Source: Gemmobacter sp. 24YEA27
GTDB lineage: Bacteria; Pseudomonadota; Alphaproteobacteria; Rhodobacterales; Rhodobacteraceae
Assembly: GCF_030052995.1 (NCBI RefSeq)
Contig: NZ_JASJPW010000001.1
Span: forward strand, 1 to 64,000
DNA: 64,000 nucleotides
Reading direction: 5' to 3'
In this document: piece after piece, positions 28,574-37,145 of the stretch
Numbering within the stretch: the first letter of the stretch is position 1
Layout of the letters: each line of letters begins with the position of its first letter
Translations under genes and position numbers: made by a program
The notes under the pieces: model-generated
Seen by the model: only the letters and a program-made list of their open reading frames with translations
What the model was told of the DNA's origin: nothing
Databases searched by the model: none

Positions 28574-28954
28574 ATGCTTTCCGCCTCCGCCCAGCTGGAC
28601 CTCGTCTTCGCCGCCCTCGCCGATCCGACGCGGCGCGCGATTCTCGCGATGCTGCTCGAAGATGATATGGCGGTGACCGATGTGGCGCATCCGTTCGAGA
28701 TCAGCCTTGCAGCCGTGTCGAAACATCTTGGCGTGCTCGCGGATGCCGGGCTGATCACGCGGGAGCGGCGCGGGAGGGTGATCTGGTGCAAACTCGAGCC
28801 CGATGCCCTGCGCGGCGCCTCGGTCTGGATGCAGGCCTTCGGCCAGTTCGAGCCCCTCGACCTGGACCAGTTCGAACGTTTTCTGGAAAGCGAGCTCGCC
28901 GGAACGGAAACCGCGCCTCTTATGCCGGAAGAGGCCTCCGGCGGGGATATTTAA
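28574..28954 (+). CDS. ArsR-family transcriptional regulator
   Basis: 126 residues. Winged helix-turn-helix of the SmtB/ArsR class: LVFAALADPTRRAILAMLLE, then FEISLAAVSKHLGVLADAGLI and the wing RERRGRVIWCKLEPDAL. No metal-binding CxC motif is visible in helix alpha-3, so it resembles the SdpR-like group that senses other signals. Such genes are often followed by an SRPBCC/AHSA1 gene, but none is here. Its last residues and TAA stop are supplied by a palindromic repeat. Confidence 0.88.
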   Translation: MLSASAQLDLVFAALADPTRRAILAMLLEDDMAVTDVAHPFEISLAAVSKHLGVLADAGLITRERRGRVIWCKLEPDALRGASVWMQAFGQFEPLDLDQFERFLESELAGTETAPLMPEEASGGDI

Positions 28955-29012
28955 GGACAGAAGTCATCTTTTTTCCTGGTTTCTGTCCTTAAATATCCCG
29001 GGGGGGCGCCGC
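28934..29012. repeat. Extragenic palindromic repeat, copy C
   Basis: GGCCTCCGGCGGGGATATTT-AAGGACAGAA and TTCTGTCCTTAAATATCCC-GGGGGGG (hyphens split the arms) face each other around a short T-rich loop. The left arm overlaps the end of the arsR gene and encodes its final ASGGDI plus the stop. Confidence 0.85.
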
Positions 29013-29409
29013 CGCAGGCGACGGGTCCCCCCCTGCCCCGGCAGTCAGGCGCACAACCGCTCTTTGCAGGCGTCACCATCAGGTTCTTTTTCCCTTTGCC
29101 CAAGGCGTTGCGCTGCAATCCATCCACCACCAGGTCAGCTTTTGGCTGCCTGAAGCTGGCCACCTGCCCCGACAGGCCGGGAAACATCGCTGCCGCATAC
29201 GGTTCTGCGCCGGGGCACGCCCGGGCCTCAGAGGATTCCTTTACAACCGGAAACAGTCTGTCCAAAACGCTACGGCCAAGGCCCATGTTTCAACCGGAGG
29301 CTGCCACAAACCTGCCCCGGTTCGCGGCGATCCTTGGGCTCAGGAAAACCAATGGGCCCATTGCCAGCCGCAAAGCCGGCTGCGGGCCAGGAACTGAAGG
29401 AACGCCGCC
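29013..29409. other. Intergenic region between arsR and the small gene at 29410
   Basis: About 400 bases. Frames are open on both strands but have no family resemblance and irregular codon use. Nothing else found. Confidence 0.4.
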
Positions 29410-29577
29410 ATGACCAAGGCACTTGAATTTCTGCGCAGCCTGACCGCGAAACGTGCCGTCGAGCCAGATGTCGATGCCGCTTTCGACGCCCGGCTGCAAA
29501 GGCTCGACGCGGTGCGTCAGGTGTCGGTTTCGCGCGCGGTGCTGTTCAGAACGCAGCCGTCACAGCAGGAAGCCTGA
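29410..29577 (+). CDS. Small hypothetical protein
   Basis: 55 residues (MTKALEFLRSLTAKR... ending TQPSQQEA), predicted soluble and basic at the start. GAAGGAAC lies 6-13 bases before the ATG, and third codon positions are strongly G/C, as in real genes of this genome. It overlaps the 3' end of mipZ by 32 bases in convergent orientation. Not recognised; too short for standard cut-offs and possibly unannotated elsewhere. Confidence 0.5.
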   Translation: MTKALEFLRSLTAKRAVEPDVDAAFDARLQRLDAVRQVSVSRAVLFRTQPSQQEA

Positions 29578-30355
29578 GCGCGTTGATCAGGTCGCGCAGC
29601 TCCTGCCGCGCGGCGACGTTGGAGAGGTTCATCTGCTCGACCCCGGTATCCTTCAGGTCAAGCAGCGTCAGCCCTCGCGGAAACAATTCGCGAAAGATCA
29701 CGCGTTCGGAAAAACCGGGCGCCACACGAAAGCCGATGCGGCGGGAGAGATCCTCCAGCGCGGCACCGACCTTTTTCTTGTTATGCATCGCCTGGGCGCC
29801 CAGGCGGTTGCGCAAAACGATCCAGTCGATCGGCTTCAGCCCGGCCTGCGCCCGCAATTGCCGCGCGCCCCAGACCATCTCGGCATAGATTGACGGGCCC
29901 TTCACCTTGCCGGATTCAGGGTCGATCCGGGCCAGAAGATCGAAATCAACGAAAGAGTCATTCAGCGGCGTGATCAGCGTATCGGCCAGCGAATGCGCCA
30001 CCTGGCTCAGCCGCGTATGGCTGCCGGGGCAATCGATCACGATGAAATCCTTGACCGGGTCCAGCGCCGAGACCGCCGCCGTCAGACGCTGGTCGAACGG
30101 GTTTTCACCATCCACAAGGCTTGGCTCGTCGACTTCGGGCAACTCCCGGTAATCCGGCGATGGCAAATCCAGCCCGGCCTTCGCAAGAAAGGCCCGGCGG
30201 TTCTCGACATAGCGGCCAAAGCTGCGCTGCCTGAGATCAAGATCCATCGCGCCCACCCGATGCCCCATCCGGGCCAGCGCCGTTGCGACATGCATCGAGG
30301 TGGTCGACTTCCCCGACCCGCCCTTTTCGTTTCCGACTACGATGATATGCGCCAT
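29546..30355 (-). CDS. mipZ: Division-plane positioning ATPase MipZ
   Basis: 269 residues of the ParA/MinD family. Deviant Walker A VVGNEKGGSGKSTTSMHVATA, Walker B VIDCPGSHTRL, and the MipZ-type segment MDLDLRQRSFGRYVENR. In alphaproteobacteria MipZ forms gradients from ParB at the origins and inhibits FtsZ, placing the division septum at midcell. ATG 30355 follows GGGGGAGAG. Not next to parB here. Confidence 0.93.
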   Translation of the reverse strand: MAHIIVVGNEKGGSGKSTTSMHVATALARMGHRVGAMDLDLRQRSFGRYVENRRAFLAKAGLDLPSPDYRELPEVDEPSLVDGENPFDQRLTAAVSALDPVKDFIVIDCPGSHTRLSQVAHSLADTLITPLNDSFVDFDLLARIDPESGKVKGPSIYAEMVWGARQLRAQAGLKPIDWIVLRNRLGAQAMHNKKKVGAALEDLSRRIGFRVAPGFSERVIFRELFPRGLTLLDLKDTGVEQMNLSNVAARQELRDLINALRLPAVTAAF

Positions 30356-30442
30356 GGCAGTGGCTCTCCCCCGGGGTCATTCCAGCCTGTCTATTGGCAA
30401 GGACCGGGCAAAAGGGGAAGAGGAAATCCACGACCCGGCATT

Positions 30443-30835
30443 TCAGGAGGTTGCTGCTGCCGCACAGGGAACATACCAGTCACAGTCATAAGCGGCGTCA
30501 TCACCCGGAAACTTCCCCAGACAAACACGCCCGTCAGCCTCGCGCTGAAGACGCCGTTCAGGCCGGTCCTCGTCTGGGGCGAGCGGAAAGTCCCCCTCGG
30601 GCAACTGGAACCAGGACAGGATCAGATCGCCCGGCCCGTGCCCGAGAACACGGCAGGACGGGTCGAAATAGCCACTTTCACTGTAGCCCCAAAGCGTGAG
30701 AACAGTACCGCCATCCTGAGACCGGAACCCGATCGGGCGCTTTTCGCAGCGCGACAAATCTGCTTGTGGCGCGAACTTACCGTCAAAGGCCGCGAAAGGA
30801 TCTGCCGCGACGCCGGTCCCGCATGTCAGCAGCAT
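30443..30835 (-). CDS. Hypothetical secreted protein
   Basis: About 130 residues when started at ATG 30835 (MLLTCGTGVAADPFAAFDG); the frame is open upstream to 30907, which would add RRIFGCAFLLW and give a fuller signal peptide, but that stretch is encoded by the rpmE terminator hairpin. The mature part has four cysteines (SRCEKR, PSCRVL, GRVCLG, YDCDWYVPC) suggesting disulfides, with an acidic middle. Family not recognised. Confidence 0.55.
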   Translation of the reverse strand: MLLTCGTGVAADPFAAFDGKFAPQADLSRCEKRPIGFRSQDGGTVLTLWGYSESGYFDPSCRVLGHGPGDLILSWFQLPEGDFPLAPDEDRPERRLQREADGRVCLGKFPGDDAAYDCDWYVPCAAAATS

Positions 30836-30843
30836 CCAAAGCA

Positions 30844-30871
30844 AAAAGGCGCATCCGAAGATGCGCCTTTT
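30844..30871 (-). terminator. Rho-independent terminator of rpmE
   Basis: AAAAGGCGCATC (30844-30855) and GATGCGCCTTTT (30860-30871) form 12 perfect pairs with a CGAA tetraloop and flanking T run on the minus strand, 16 bases after the rpmE stop. Confidence 0.9.
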
Positions 30872-30887
30872 GTATCTGTGCCAGGTC

Positions 30888-31109
30888 TCAGAACCCAAGG
30901 CCGGCATATTTGTTTTTGAACTTCGACACGCGGCCGCCGGTATCCATCAGCTTGGCCGACTGTCCGGTCCAGGCCGGATGCGCCAGCGGGTCGATGTCGA
31001 GCGACATGGTGTCGCCCTCTTTGCCCCAGGTCGAACGGGTCTGATAGGTCGAGCCGTCGGTCATTTTCACTTCGATGAAGTGATATTCGGGGTGAATGCC
31101 CTCTTTCAT
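30888..31109 (-). CDS. rpmE: 50S ribosomal protein L31
   Basis: 73 residues: [20 protein letters not shown], then [33 protein letters not shown]. The zinc-binding cysteines of the C+ type are absent, so this is the C- form that does not need zinc. Co-directional with rplS, 11 bases away. Confidence 0.95.
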   Translation of the reverse strand: MKEGIHPEYHFIEVKMTDGSTYQTRSTWGKEGDTMSLDIDPLAHPAWTGQSAKLMDTGGRVSKFKNKYAGLGF

Positions 31110-31120
31110 CTCGGCTCTCC

Positions 31121-31495
31121 TTATTCCGATTTGGCTTTATAGGTGCTGTCTTCGGCGATACGGGCCGATTTGCCGCGACGCGCGCGCAGGTAATACAGCT
31201 TGGCGCGACGGACTTTACCGCGGCGGACCACGTCGATCGAATCGATATTGGTCGAGTAAAGCGGGAACACACGTTCCACACCTTCACCGAAGGAAATCTT
31301 GCGGACGGTGAACGAGGCCGCGAGGGTGGCGCCGCCTTTGCGGGCGATGCAGACGCCTTCATAGGCCTGCACGCGCGAACGGGTGCCTTCGGTCACTTTA
31401 TAGCCGACGCGAATGGTATCGCCGGCCTTGAAATCAGGGATCTTCTTATCGAGTGCGGCAATCTGCTCCGCCTCGATCTGAGCGATCAGGTTCAT
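31121..31495 (-). CDS. rplS: 50S ribosomal protein L19
   Basis: 124 residues beginning [20 protein letters not shown] with the family core [41 protein letters not shown]. Sits at the 30S-50S interface. Preceded by a 220-base leader with its own promoter and by repeat D, so it can be expressed apart from trmD. Confidence 0.97.
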   Translation of the reverse strand: MNLIAQIEAEQIAALDKKIPDFKAGDTIRVGYKVTEGTRSRVQAYEGVCIARKGGATLAASFTVRKISFGEGVERVFPLYSTNIDSIDVVRRGKVRRAKLYYLRARRGKSARIAEDSTYKAKSE

Positions 31496-31787
31496 CGCAT
31501 TTCTCCATATGCCTGCGGTTTTTGCCCGCAGAGGTGATCCTGGCCGAGAGCTCCTGGTCTTCTTTCGGGTCCCTGCATCGCGTTTTGCGCGACCGGCCCG
31601 CCGGAGATCGGTTCGGTTTACTTTGCTTTTCAGCGTGCCGCGCCCTGCCTGCCCCCGCCGAAGAAGACGGATCGATCAGACAAAAGGAATCGGGTCCGAC
31701 AGGCTTTCACCCCGGACCCGCTGACTATAGGCGCTGACGGCTTTCCGGTCAAGCGGCGCGCATCCTGTCCCGGCATGCTGCCGGGAT
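31496..31787 (-). promoter_or_regulatory. rplS promoter and long structured leader
   Basis: TTGACC (31752-31747) and TATAGT (31729-31724), 17 bases apart. The leader of about 220 bases starts with a perfect hairpin (GGGTCCG...CGGACCC, 31691-31719) and carries a second hairpin, CTGCGG-gcaaaaa-CCGCAG, close to the ribosome site. No open frame with family support lies here. It may carry autoregulation of L19. Confidence 0.6.
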
Positions 31788-31897
31788 GCCTCCGGCGGGG
31801 ATATTTAAGGACAGAAAATGACAAAAGAAGGCTTTCATTTTCTGTCTCTAAATATCCCGGGGGTGAGCGCGGTACGCGCGAGGGGGCTGGCCCCCTC
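31788..31897. repeat. Extragenic palindromic repeat, copy D
   Basis: GCCTCCGGCGGGGATATTTA-AGGACAGAAAATGA and TCATTTTCTGTCTCTAAATA-TCCCGGGGG (hyphens split the arms), followed by GAGGGGGCTGGCCCCCTC at 31880-31897, which overlaps the trmD stop codon. Same order of modules as copy A. Confidence 0.85.
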
Positions 31898-32762
31898 AAC
31901 ACCCTTTCCGCTTGCGAAATGCATCCCAGAGATCGGGCCGCCGCGCGGCTGTGATTTCTTCTGACTGCGCCTGACGCCATTTGGCGATTTCGCGGTGATT
32001 GCCGGACATCAGCACCGGCGGGATCTCCAGGCCTTGCCACTCTGCCGGCCTGGTATATTGCGAATGTTCCAGCAGCCCGTCGGAGAAACTCTCCTCCACC
32101 GCCGATTCCGCATTGCCCAGCACACCGGGCAAAAGTCGCAATGTGGCATCCAGCACCGCCTGGGCTGCAATCTCACCCCCGGTCATCACGAAATCGCCGA
32201 GGCTGACCTCCTCGATCTGCCAATGGTCCAGCAGGCGCTGATCGACCCCTTCGAACCGGCCACAGAGCAGCGTCATCCCCTCGCCCGCCGCAAACCGGCG
32301 TGCCATTGACTGATCGAACGGCCGGCCTCGCGGCGAGAGATAGATCAGCGGCCAGGTGGCGCGGCTGGCGCGCACACCCTCCATTGCCGCGGACAGCGCA
32401 CGATGCGTCACATCCGCCCGCAGCACCATTCCCGCGCCGCCACCCGCAGGTGTGTCATCGACATTGCGGTGCCTGCCCTCGCCGAACTGGCGCAGATCAA
32501 AGGTCTCCAGCCGCCAGCGCCCCATCTCCAGCGCTTTGCCGGTCAGCGAGAGCCCGAGCGTGCCGGGGAAGGCGTCGGGAAACAGGGTGACGACCCGGGT
32601 TTCAAACGCCCCGTGCAGGAGACGCGGCTCCTGCATCAGATCGCGCGGCTTCAGGGAAGCGCTGATCTTCAGTTTGCCATGGCTGCGGTCGGGTGCGGCC
32701 CCGTTCCCGGAACCCTCGGGCCCTCCGCCAATCGCTTGCTGTTTACCGGGTTCTTCACTCAT
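31896..32762 (-). CDS. trmD: tRNA (guanine-N1-)-methyltransferase
   Basis: Methylates G37 of tRNAs; essential for reading-frame maintenance. 288 residues. SPOUT-fold knot with LTLLCGRFEGVDQRL and the SAM site ISLGDFVMTGGE region (EEVSLGDFVMTGGEIAAQAVLDA). An N-terminal extension of about 50 residues rich in Gly/Pro precedes the conserved start VVTLFPDAFPGTLG; I believe such extensions are normal in Rhodobacterales, so I keep the ATG at 32762. Confidence 0.95.
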   Translation of the reverse strand: MSEEPGKQQAIGGGPEGSGNGAAPDRSHGKLKISASLKPRDLMQEPRLLHGAFETRVVTLFPDAFPGTLGLSLTGKALEMGRWRLETFDLRQFGEGRHRNVDDTPAGGGAGMVLRADVTHRALSAAMEGVRASRATWPLIYLSPRGRPFDQSMARRFAAGEGMTLLCGRFEGVDQRLLDHWQIEEVSLGDFVMTGGEIAAQAVLDATLRLLPGVLGNAESAVEESFSDGLLEHSQYTRPAEWQGLEIPPVLMSGNHREIAKWRQAQSEEITAARRPDLWDAFRKRKGC

Positions 32763-32886
32763 GGTCTCGCTCTAGCGCGAAACCTGTCGGCACGAAAGGG
32801 TCGTGCGTGAAATCACCAGGACGGAGCGGTTTCCCGATCTGCCCGTATCAATCAGGGCAAAGCCCTCGCGTCAGGAGCACCGTGTT

Positions 32887-33906
32887 TCAGGCCTGCCGGG
32901 CGCCGGCGACCGGCGGCACAAAGCCAGGGGTGACCGGTCGCGCGGCGACGGGCTGGCCCCGCACCGGCTCGCTTGCCTGCCCCGATGCCTGACCCGGTGC
33001 CTGCTCTGGCGCTCCGGCTGCTGCCAGAGCCGCCGCGAGGTCACGCAAAGCCCTTGCCGCAGCACTGCTTTCGCAGGCCCCGGCGAGATCGCGGACCGCG
33101 CCTGCAGATGGGAAATAAGATGCCATCGCCGGGATCTTGTGCAAAAGCGTCCGACCTCGCAACGACAGGAGCGACAGGAGTTCCTCGGAGTTTCCGGCAG
33201 CGGCAAAGGCCGTCCGCATCTCACCAGGCACCGTATAGTCCGAATGCGGGAAAGGTTCTGTGGCTTTCAGAATGACCGCCGTTCTGAGTGGCACATGCTG
33301 GCTCGCGGGGCAGGCATTCAGTGCCGCCGTAAGTGCCGCAAGCCGTGACCAGATATCGCCGGTATCGAGGAAGTGGCCGAGCTGTTCCAGCATGACCCCG
33401 GCCTCGGTTGCGCCATCCTCAGCCAGGGCAAACAGTGCAGAGACCGCAGCCTCGGCCGAAGCCGGAACCGGTCGCGGTGGCGCGGCACCTGGCTCATCGC
33501 TCCAGAGCAGCCGGTCAATGGTTTCGCCAGTCACCATGGCCAGTTCAGGCAGCCAGGCCATCCGCAGCAGCGGCAGCGCCACAAGCGACAGCGCCACCGG
33601 CAGCACAGGGTTGATCAGCGGCATATAGCCAAGGACGCCGCCGATGCCGCGCCCGACCCCGAACAGCAAGGCCACGAAGAGGATCTGTGAGCACAGAAGC
33701 GTCAGCGCCGCCAGCCCCGCCCTGAGGGTCAGCCATTCGCCAAAGCGTTGCGGCCATTTATGCGGCCGAAGCATCACCAGCCAGAGCATGAACAAGGCCA
33801 CGAAGGGCGGAAGATATCCCGCGCCTGAACCGGCCAGTCCGGCCAGCAACGGCCCCATGTAAAGGAGAACAGTTGTCGCCTGTATCAGCCGCTTCCGATG
33901 CGTCAC
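32887..33906 (-). CDS. Conserved membrane protein in the rimM-trmD interval
   Basis: 339 residues from GTG 33906 (VTHRKRLIQATTVLLYMGPLL). Four to five hydrophobic segments lie in the first 140 residues (PPFVALFMLWLVMLR, LTLLCSQILFVALLFGVG, LVALPLLRMAW). A soluble alpha-helical part follows with DGATEAGVMLEQLGHFLDTG, and the C-terminus is a low-complexity Pro/Ala/Gln/Gly tail. No enzyme motif recognised. Frame stays open another 100 codons upstream, but those have no hydrophobic or family features. Confidence 0.7.
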   Translation of the reverse strand: MTHRKRLIQATTVLLYMGPLLAGLAGSGAGYLPPFVALFMLWLVMLRPHKWPQRFGEWLTLRAGLAALTLLCSQILFVALLFGVGRGIGGVLGYMPLINPVLPVALSLVALPLLRMAWLPELAMVTGETIDRLLWSDEPGAAPPRPVPASAEAAVSALFALAEDGATEAGVMLEQLGHFLDTGDIWSRLAALTAALNACPASQHVPLRTAVILKATEPFPHSDYTVPGEMRTAFAAAGNSEELLSLLSLRGRTLLHKIPAMASYFPSAGAVRDLAGACESSAAARALRDLAAALAAAGAPEQAPGQASGQASEPVRGQPVAARPVTPGFVPPVAGARQA

Positions 33907-34299
33907 GACGCGTCCCTTTCGCCGATGCGGATTGCGATCCGCCCCTGTTGCTGTCACGACCCCGACCCGGGTGAGGGCCCGCGCCGGCCCTGCCTGTCCC
34001 GAGCCACAGGTGACGGTTTCAACGAGAGGGACCAGCCATGGCAAAAACAAGGCAGCGCCGTGTCGGGCCCAGGAAGTTCCGCGACGTTTAGGGGTAATTT
34101 CGGCCGCAGATGGGGACAATCCAGACCTGCTGGTCTCCGTGGTTCCGGTACCGCCAAGGAAGCTCTGGCATGTCGGAAAATGTCTTAACGCCTGTGACGC
34201 TGTCATGGCGCACAAAAGACGGGGCAGAGAAGACGGGCCTTCAGTGCCAGCTTTCCGCCTGACACACAGGGCCGCACTGGCAGGCAGCCAGGCCCGGCG
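33907..34299. other. Gap between rimM and the membrane protein gene
   Basis: About 390 bases on which I see no supported gene, hairpin with T run, or repeat. Frames overlapping it are extensions of the neighbouring gene or antisense. Confidence 0.4.
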
Positions 34300-34806
34300 T
34301 CAGTCCAGACCTTCCGGCAGATCGGCGATCAGCACTCCGCGTGCAAGATCAACGGTGGGCACGGTTGCCTGTGTAAAAGGAAGCAGCAGCGGCGCGGCTT
34401 TCTGGGTGAGCCGGATCTCGATCAGATCCCCTGCCCCGTGATTATGGACCGCGATCACCGTCCCGAGACTCGCGCCACCAGTGTCTTTCACCGCAAGCCC
34501 GATCAGATCGGTGTGATAGAATTCATCATCCGGCAGGCCAGGCAGACGGTCACGCGCGACATAAAGCTCTGTCCCACGCAGGGCATCGGCCTCTTCCTTG
34601 GTGGAGATGCCGGACAGACGCGCCCCGATGGCCCCCGCGACCGGCCTGGTCAGGGTCACCGCAAAGCTGCGATTGCCGTCTTTGGTGAAAAGCGGGCCAT
34701 ATGAGGCGATATCGGTCGGCTCGGCGCAAAAGCTTTTCAGCCGCACCTCGCCCCGGATCCCCCAGGCACCCGCGATGGAACCGACACAAATCCGGTCGTC
34801 AGACAT
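34300..34806 (-). CDS. rimM: 16S rRNA-processing protein RimM
   Basis: 168 residues. N-terminal RimM domain ICVGSIAGAWGIRGEVRLKSF and C-terminal PRC-barrel with SLGTVIAVHNHGAGDLIEIRL. Helps maturation of the 30S head. ATG 34806 is the family start; the frame extends 20 codons upstream into the gap after rpsP. Confidence 0.94.
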   Translation of the reverse strand: MSDDRICVGSIAGAWGIRGEVRLKSFCAEPTDIASYGPLFTKDGNRSFAVTLTRPVAGAIGARLSGISTKEEADALRGTELYVARDRLPGLPDDEFYHTDLIGLAVKDTGGASLGTVIAVHNHGAGDLIEIRLTQKAAPLLLPFTQATVPTVDLARGVLIADLPEGLD

Positions 34807-34862
34807 AGCCCGCTCCAGTCCTGGAACGGATGGCCCCGGCAAAAGGGCCATCCGTGTTTTGA

Positions 34863-35222
34863 TCACGCTTCGGCAGCAGCCGGAGCTTCCGAACGTGCTG
34901 CTTTCTTGGCAGCGCGCTCGGCCATTGCTTTGCCCGGGACAGCCGATTTCAGGTTCGAGCGGACGGCTTTCTCTTTCAGACCAGCCGATTCCAGGAAGCG
35001 GGCCACGCGGTCGGTCGCCTGAGCACCCTGGCTCAGCCAGTATTGGATGCGCTCGACATTCAGCACGACGCGGGCTTCGTTGTCTTTTGCCAGCAGCGGG
35101 TTATAGGTGCCCAGCTTTTCAATGAAGCGGCCATCGCGCGGCATGCGCGAATCGGTCGCAACGATTGCGTAGAACGGGCGCTTTTTCGAACCGCCACGGG
35201 CGAGACGGATTTTCATAGACAT
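34863..35222 (-). CDS. rpsP: 30S ribosomal protein S16
   Basis: 119 residues starting [20 protein letters not shown], with the core [20 protein letters not shown] and a C-terminal Ala/Lys-rich extension ([18 protein letters not shown]). GAGATACC lies before the ATG. Part of the chorismate mutase-rpsP-rimM series. Confidence 0.97.
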   Translation of the reverse strand: MSMKIRLARGGSKKRPFYAIVATDSRMPRDGRFIEKLGTYNPLLAKDNEARVVLNVERIQYWLSQGAQATDRVARFLESAGLKEKAVRSNLKSAVPGKAMAERAAKKAARSEAPAAAEA

Positions 35223-35265
35223 GGGTATCTCCTTCAGATGTCTGTGTCGCGGGCGTCAAACCCGC

Positions 35266-35565
35266 TTATTTTTGCAGTTTCTCGTGATGCCTGATGACTT
35301 CGGATATGATGAAGGTCAGGAATTTCTTGGCGAATTCCGGGTCGAGACGGGCCTCATCGGCCAGCTTTTCCAGACGTTCGATCTGACGCGCCTCGCGGGC
35401 GGGGTCGGATGGGGGAAGGTCATGCGCGGCCTTCAGCCGGCCAACCGATTGCGTATGCTTGAACCTTTCGGCCAGCGTATAGACGAGAATCGCGTCCAGC
35501 CGGTCAATCGACTCGCGATGTTCTTTCAGCAGCTCAGCGGCGCGTGCGACAGGATCACTCATCAT
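35266..35565 (-). CDS. Chorismate mutase, AroQ type
   Basis: 99 residues, all-helical AroQ fold converting chorismate to prephenate. Conserved residues: Arg in EHRESIDRLDAILVYTLAERF, Lys in VGRLKAAHDLPPSDPAREARQ, and the last helix FAKKFLTFIISEVIRHHEKL. Its start overlaps the end of the first GNAT gene by 11 bases. Found in this position in many Rhodobacterales. Confidence 0.9.
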   Translation of the reverse strand: MMSDPVARAAELLKEHRESIDRLDAILVYTLAERFKHTQSVGRLKAAHDLPPSDPAREARQIERLEKLADEARLDPEFAKKFLTFIISEVIRHHEKLQK

Positions 35566-36094
35566 GCTTCTCCGGTTGCGGGGCGCGCGGGTGCCGCCAG
35601 ATCGTCATCGGCTTGCCGAAAATCTCGTCATCGCGCTCGGGGGCCGCGCCAAGGCGGCGGGCCAGGGCCATCGAGCGGTGATTGTCGCGCGCGATCATGC
35701 TGATCGCCGTGTTCCAGCCAAGCGCACCGAAGGCATGGTCACGAATGGCGAAAGCCGCTTCGCTCGCATAGCCATAGCCCTCATGCGCCGGATCCCAGAG
35801 GTTCCAGGCCAGTTCCGGCTCGGGCCAGGCGGGCGGGTTCAGATGGCCGGCAAGGCCGATCGCTTCGCCGGTCTCCGTAAGCGTCACGGCAAACAGCCCA
35901 TAACCACGCAGGACCCAATGGCCGATCACGGTCGCGAATGTCTGGAACGCACCCGAGGCGGTGGCCGGACCGCCGGTGAATACCGCACGGGGGCTTGCCA
36001 TATAGGCGATGAAGCCCGGCAGATCGCGCTCTTCAGGGGCGCGAAGCGTCAGGCGCAGGGTGTTCAGTACGGGCGCACCGGAAAGCAGGATCAT
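35555..36094 (-). CDS. GNAT N-acetyltransferase (third of three tandem copies)
   Basis: 179 residues, RimJ/RimL-like. N-terminal LNTLRLTLRAPEERDLPGF and acetyl-CoA loop in DPAHEGYGYASEAAFAIRDHAF; later IARDNHRSMALARRLG. Its start overlaps the stop of the preceding GNAT gene (ATGA). Substrate unknown. Confidence 0.85.
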   Translation of the reverse strand: MILLSGAPVLNTLRLTLRAPEERDLPGFIAYMASPRAVFTGGPATASGAFQTFATVIGHWVLRGYGLFAVTLTETGEAIGLAGHLNPPAWPEPELAWNLWDPAHEGYGYASEAAFAIRDHAFGALGWNTAISMIARDNHRSMALARRLGAAPERDDEIFGKPMTIWRHPRAPQPEKHDE

Positions 36095-36609
36095 GCGGTC
36101 GCCTCCGTCTTCAGCGGGAAATGCCAGAGGCTCGCCCCAGCGATATGCGGCGAGGGCTGGTCGGTGGGCGTGCCGCCGATCCTGCGGGCAATCGCCATTG
36201 ACGCGTGGTTGTCGCGGTGGATCGAGGTCACCGCCCTGGTGAAACGCGGATCTGCGACCATCCAGGCCTGCACCAGCTGCGCAGCCTCAGAGGCGACGCC
36301 CCGCCCTTCGGCCTCCGCGCTCCAGAGCGACCAGGTCAGATCGACCGGCGCGGCGGGGTCGAAATGCAGCGGCCCCGCATGGCCAAGCGCCGCCCCGCTC
36401 GCGCGGTCGGTGATGGTGAACCGGCCATAGCCGCGCAGATGCCACTGCCCGATCATGCCCGCGAATTTTTCGAACGCCTGAGCGGCGGTCTTCGCGCCCC
36501 CGACAAACCGCGCCCTAGCCGAAGTCGCGAAGGCGACAAAGGCGGCCGCATCTCCGGCTTCGGGCGCGCGCAGGACCAGGCGGTCCGAGGTGAGGCTCGG
36601 AAAGCTCAT
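36091..36609 (-). CDS. GNAT N-acetyltransferase (second of three)
   Basis: 172 residues with LTSDRLVLRAPEAGDAAAF, acetyl-CoA loop SAEAEGRGVASEAAQLV, and IHRDNHASMAIARRIG. Same domain order and spacing as its neighbours, so the three are paralogues from local duplication. Overlaps both neighbours by four bases (ATGA). Confidence 0.85.
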   Translation of the reverse strand: MSFPSLTSDRLVLRAPEAGDAAAFVAFATSARARFVGGAKTAAQAFEKFAGMIGQWHLRGYGRFTITDRASGAALGHAGPLHFDPAAPVDLTWSLWSAEAEGRGVASEAAQLVQAWMVADPRFTRAVTSIHRDNHASMAIARRIGGTPTDQPSPHIAGASLWHFPLKTEATA

Positions 36610-37145
36610 GCCGCCGCCCTCAGATCATGGCGGATCACCACATCGCCCGGGTCGATCCCCGGCAATGTCGCGTCAATCACGCCGCCAATCCGCAGCCCAA
36701 GCGCGATGGAGCGCTGGTTGCCCGGATCGATAATATTGGTGATGAAGGGCCAGTCGGTCGCGCCTTTCAGCCAGGTCAGCACCGCTTGCGCCGCCCGCGC
36801 CGCAACGCCCCGGCCCTCGGCTTCCGGCACCACGAACCAGCCCAGCTCCGGCGCGGGGTATTCGGCGGGGTGAAAGATGCCGACCTCGCCGAGATAGCCG
36901 CCATTGCTGCGGTCTTCGACCGTGAAAGGACCATACCCCATCAGCGGCCATTGCCCGACCTCGGACGCCCAGAGACGCCAGGCCGCGTTACGCAGCAAAG
37001 GCCCTCCCTCCCAGACCGAACGGTCCGAGGCGTAGAAGGCGGCGCGATATTCAAAATCCGACAATTTCGGCATACGCAGCCGCAAATCGCCTGTCTCCAG
37101 AACAGGCGCTTGCAGATATGCAACATTTGCCGAAAGAGCGGTCAT
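36606..37145 (-). CDS. GNAT N-acetyltransferase (first of three)
   Basis: 179 residues with LETGDLRLRMPKLSDFEYRA, loop EAEGRGVAARAAQAVL, and IDPGNQRSIALGLRIGG. Its ATG overlaps the ffh stop codon (ATGA). The final part, where paralogues keep RDNH, here reads DPGNQ, so the active-site surroundings have diverged from the other two. Confidence 0.85.
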   Translation of the reverse strand: MTALSANVAYLQAPVLETGDLRLRMPKLSDFEYRAAFYASDRSVWEGGPLLRNAAWRLWASEVGQWPLMGYGPFTVEDRSNGGYLGEVGIFHPAEYPAPELGWFVVPEAEGRGVAARAAQAVLTWLKGATDWPFITNIIDPGNQRSIALGLRIGGVIDATLPGIDPGDVVIRHDLRAAA

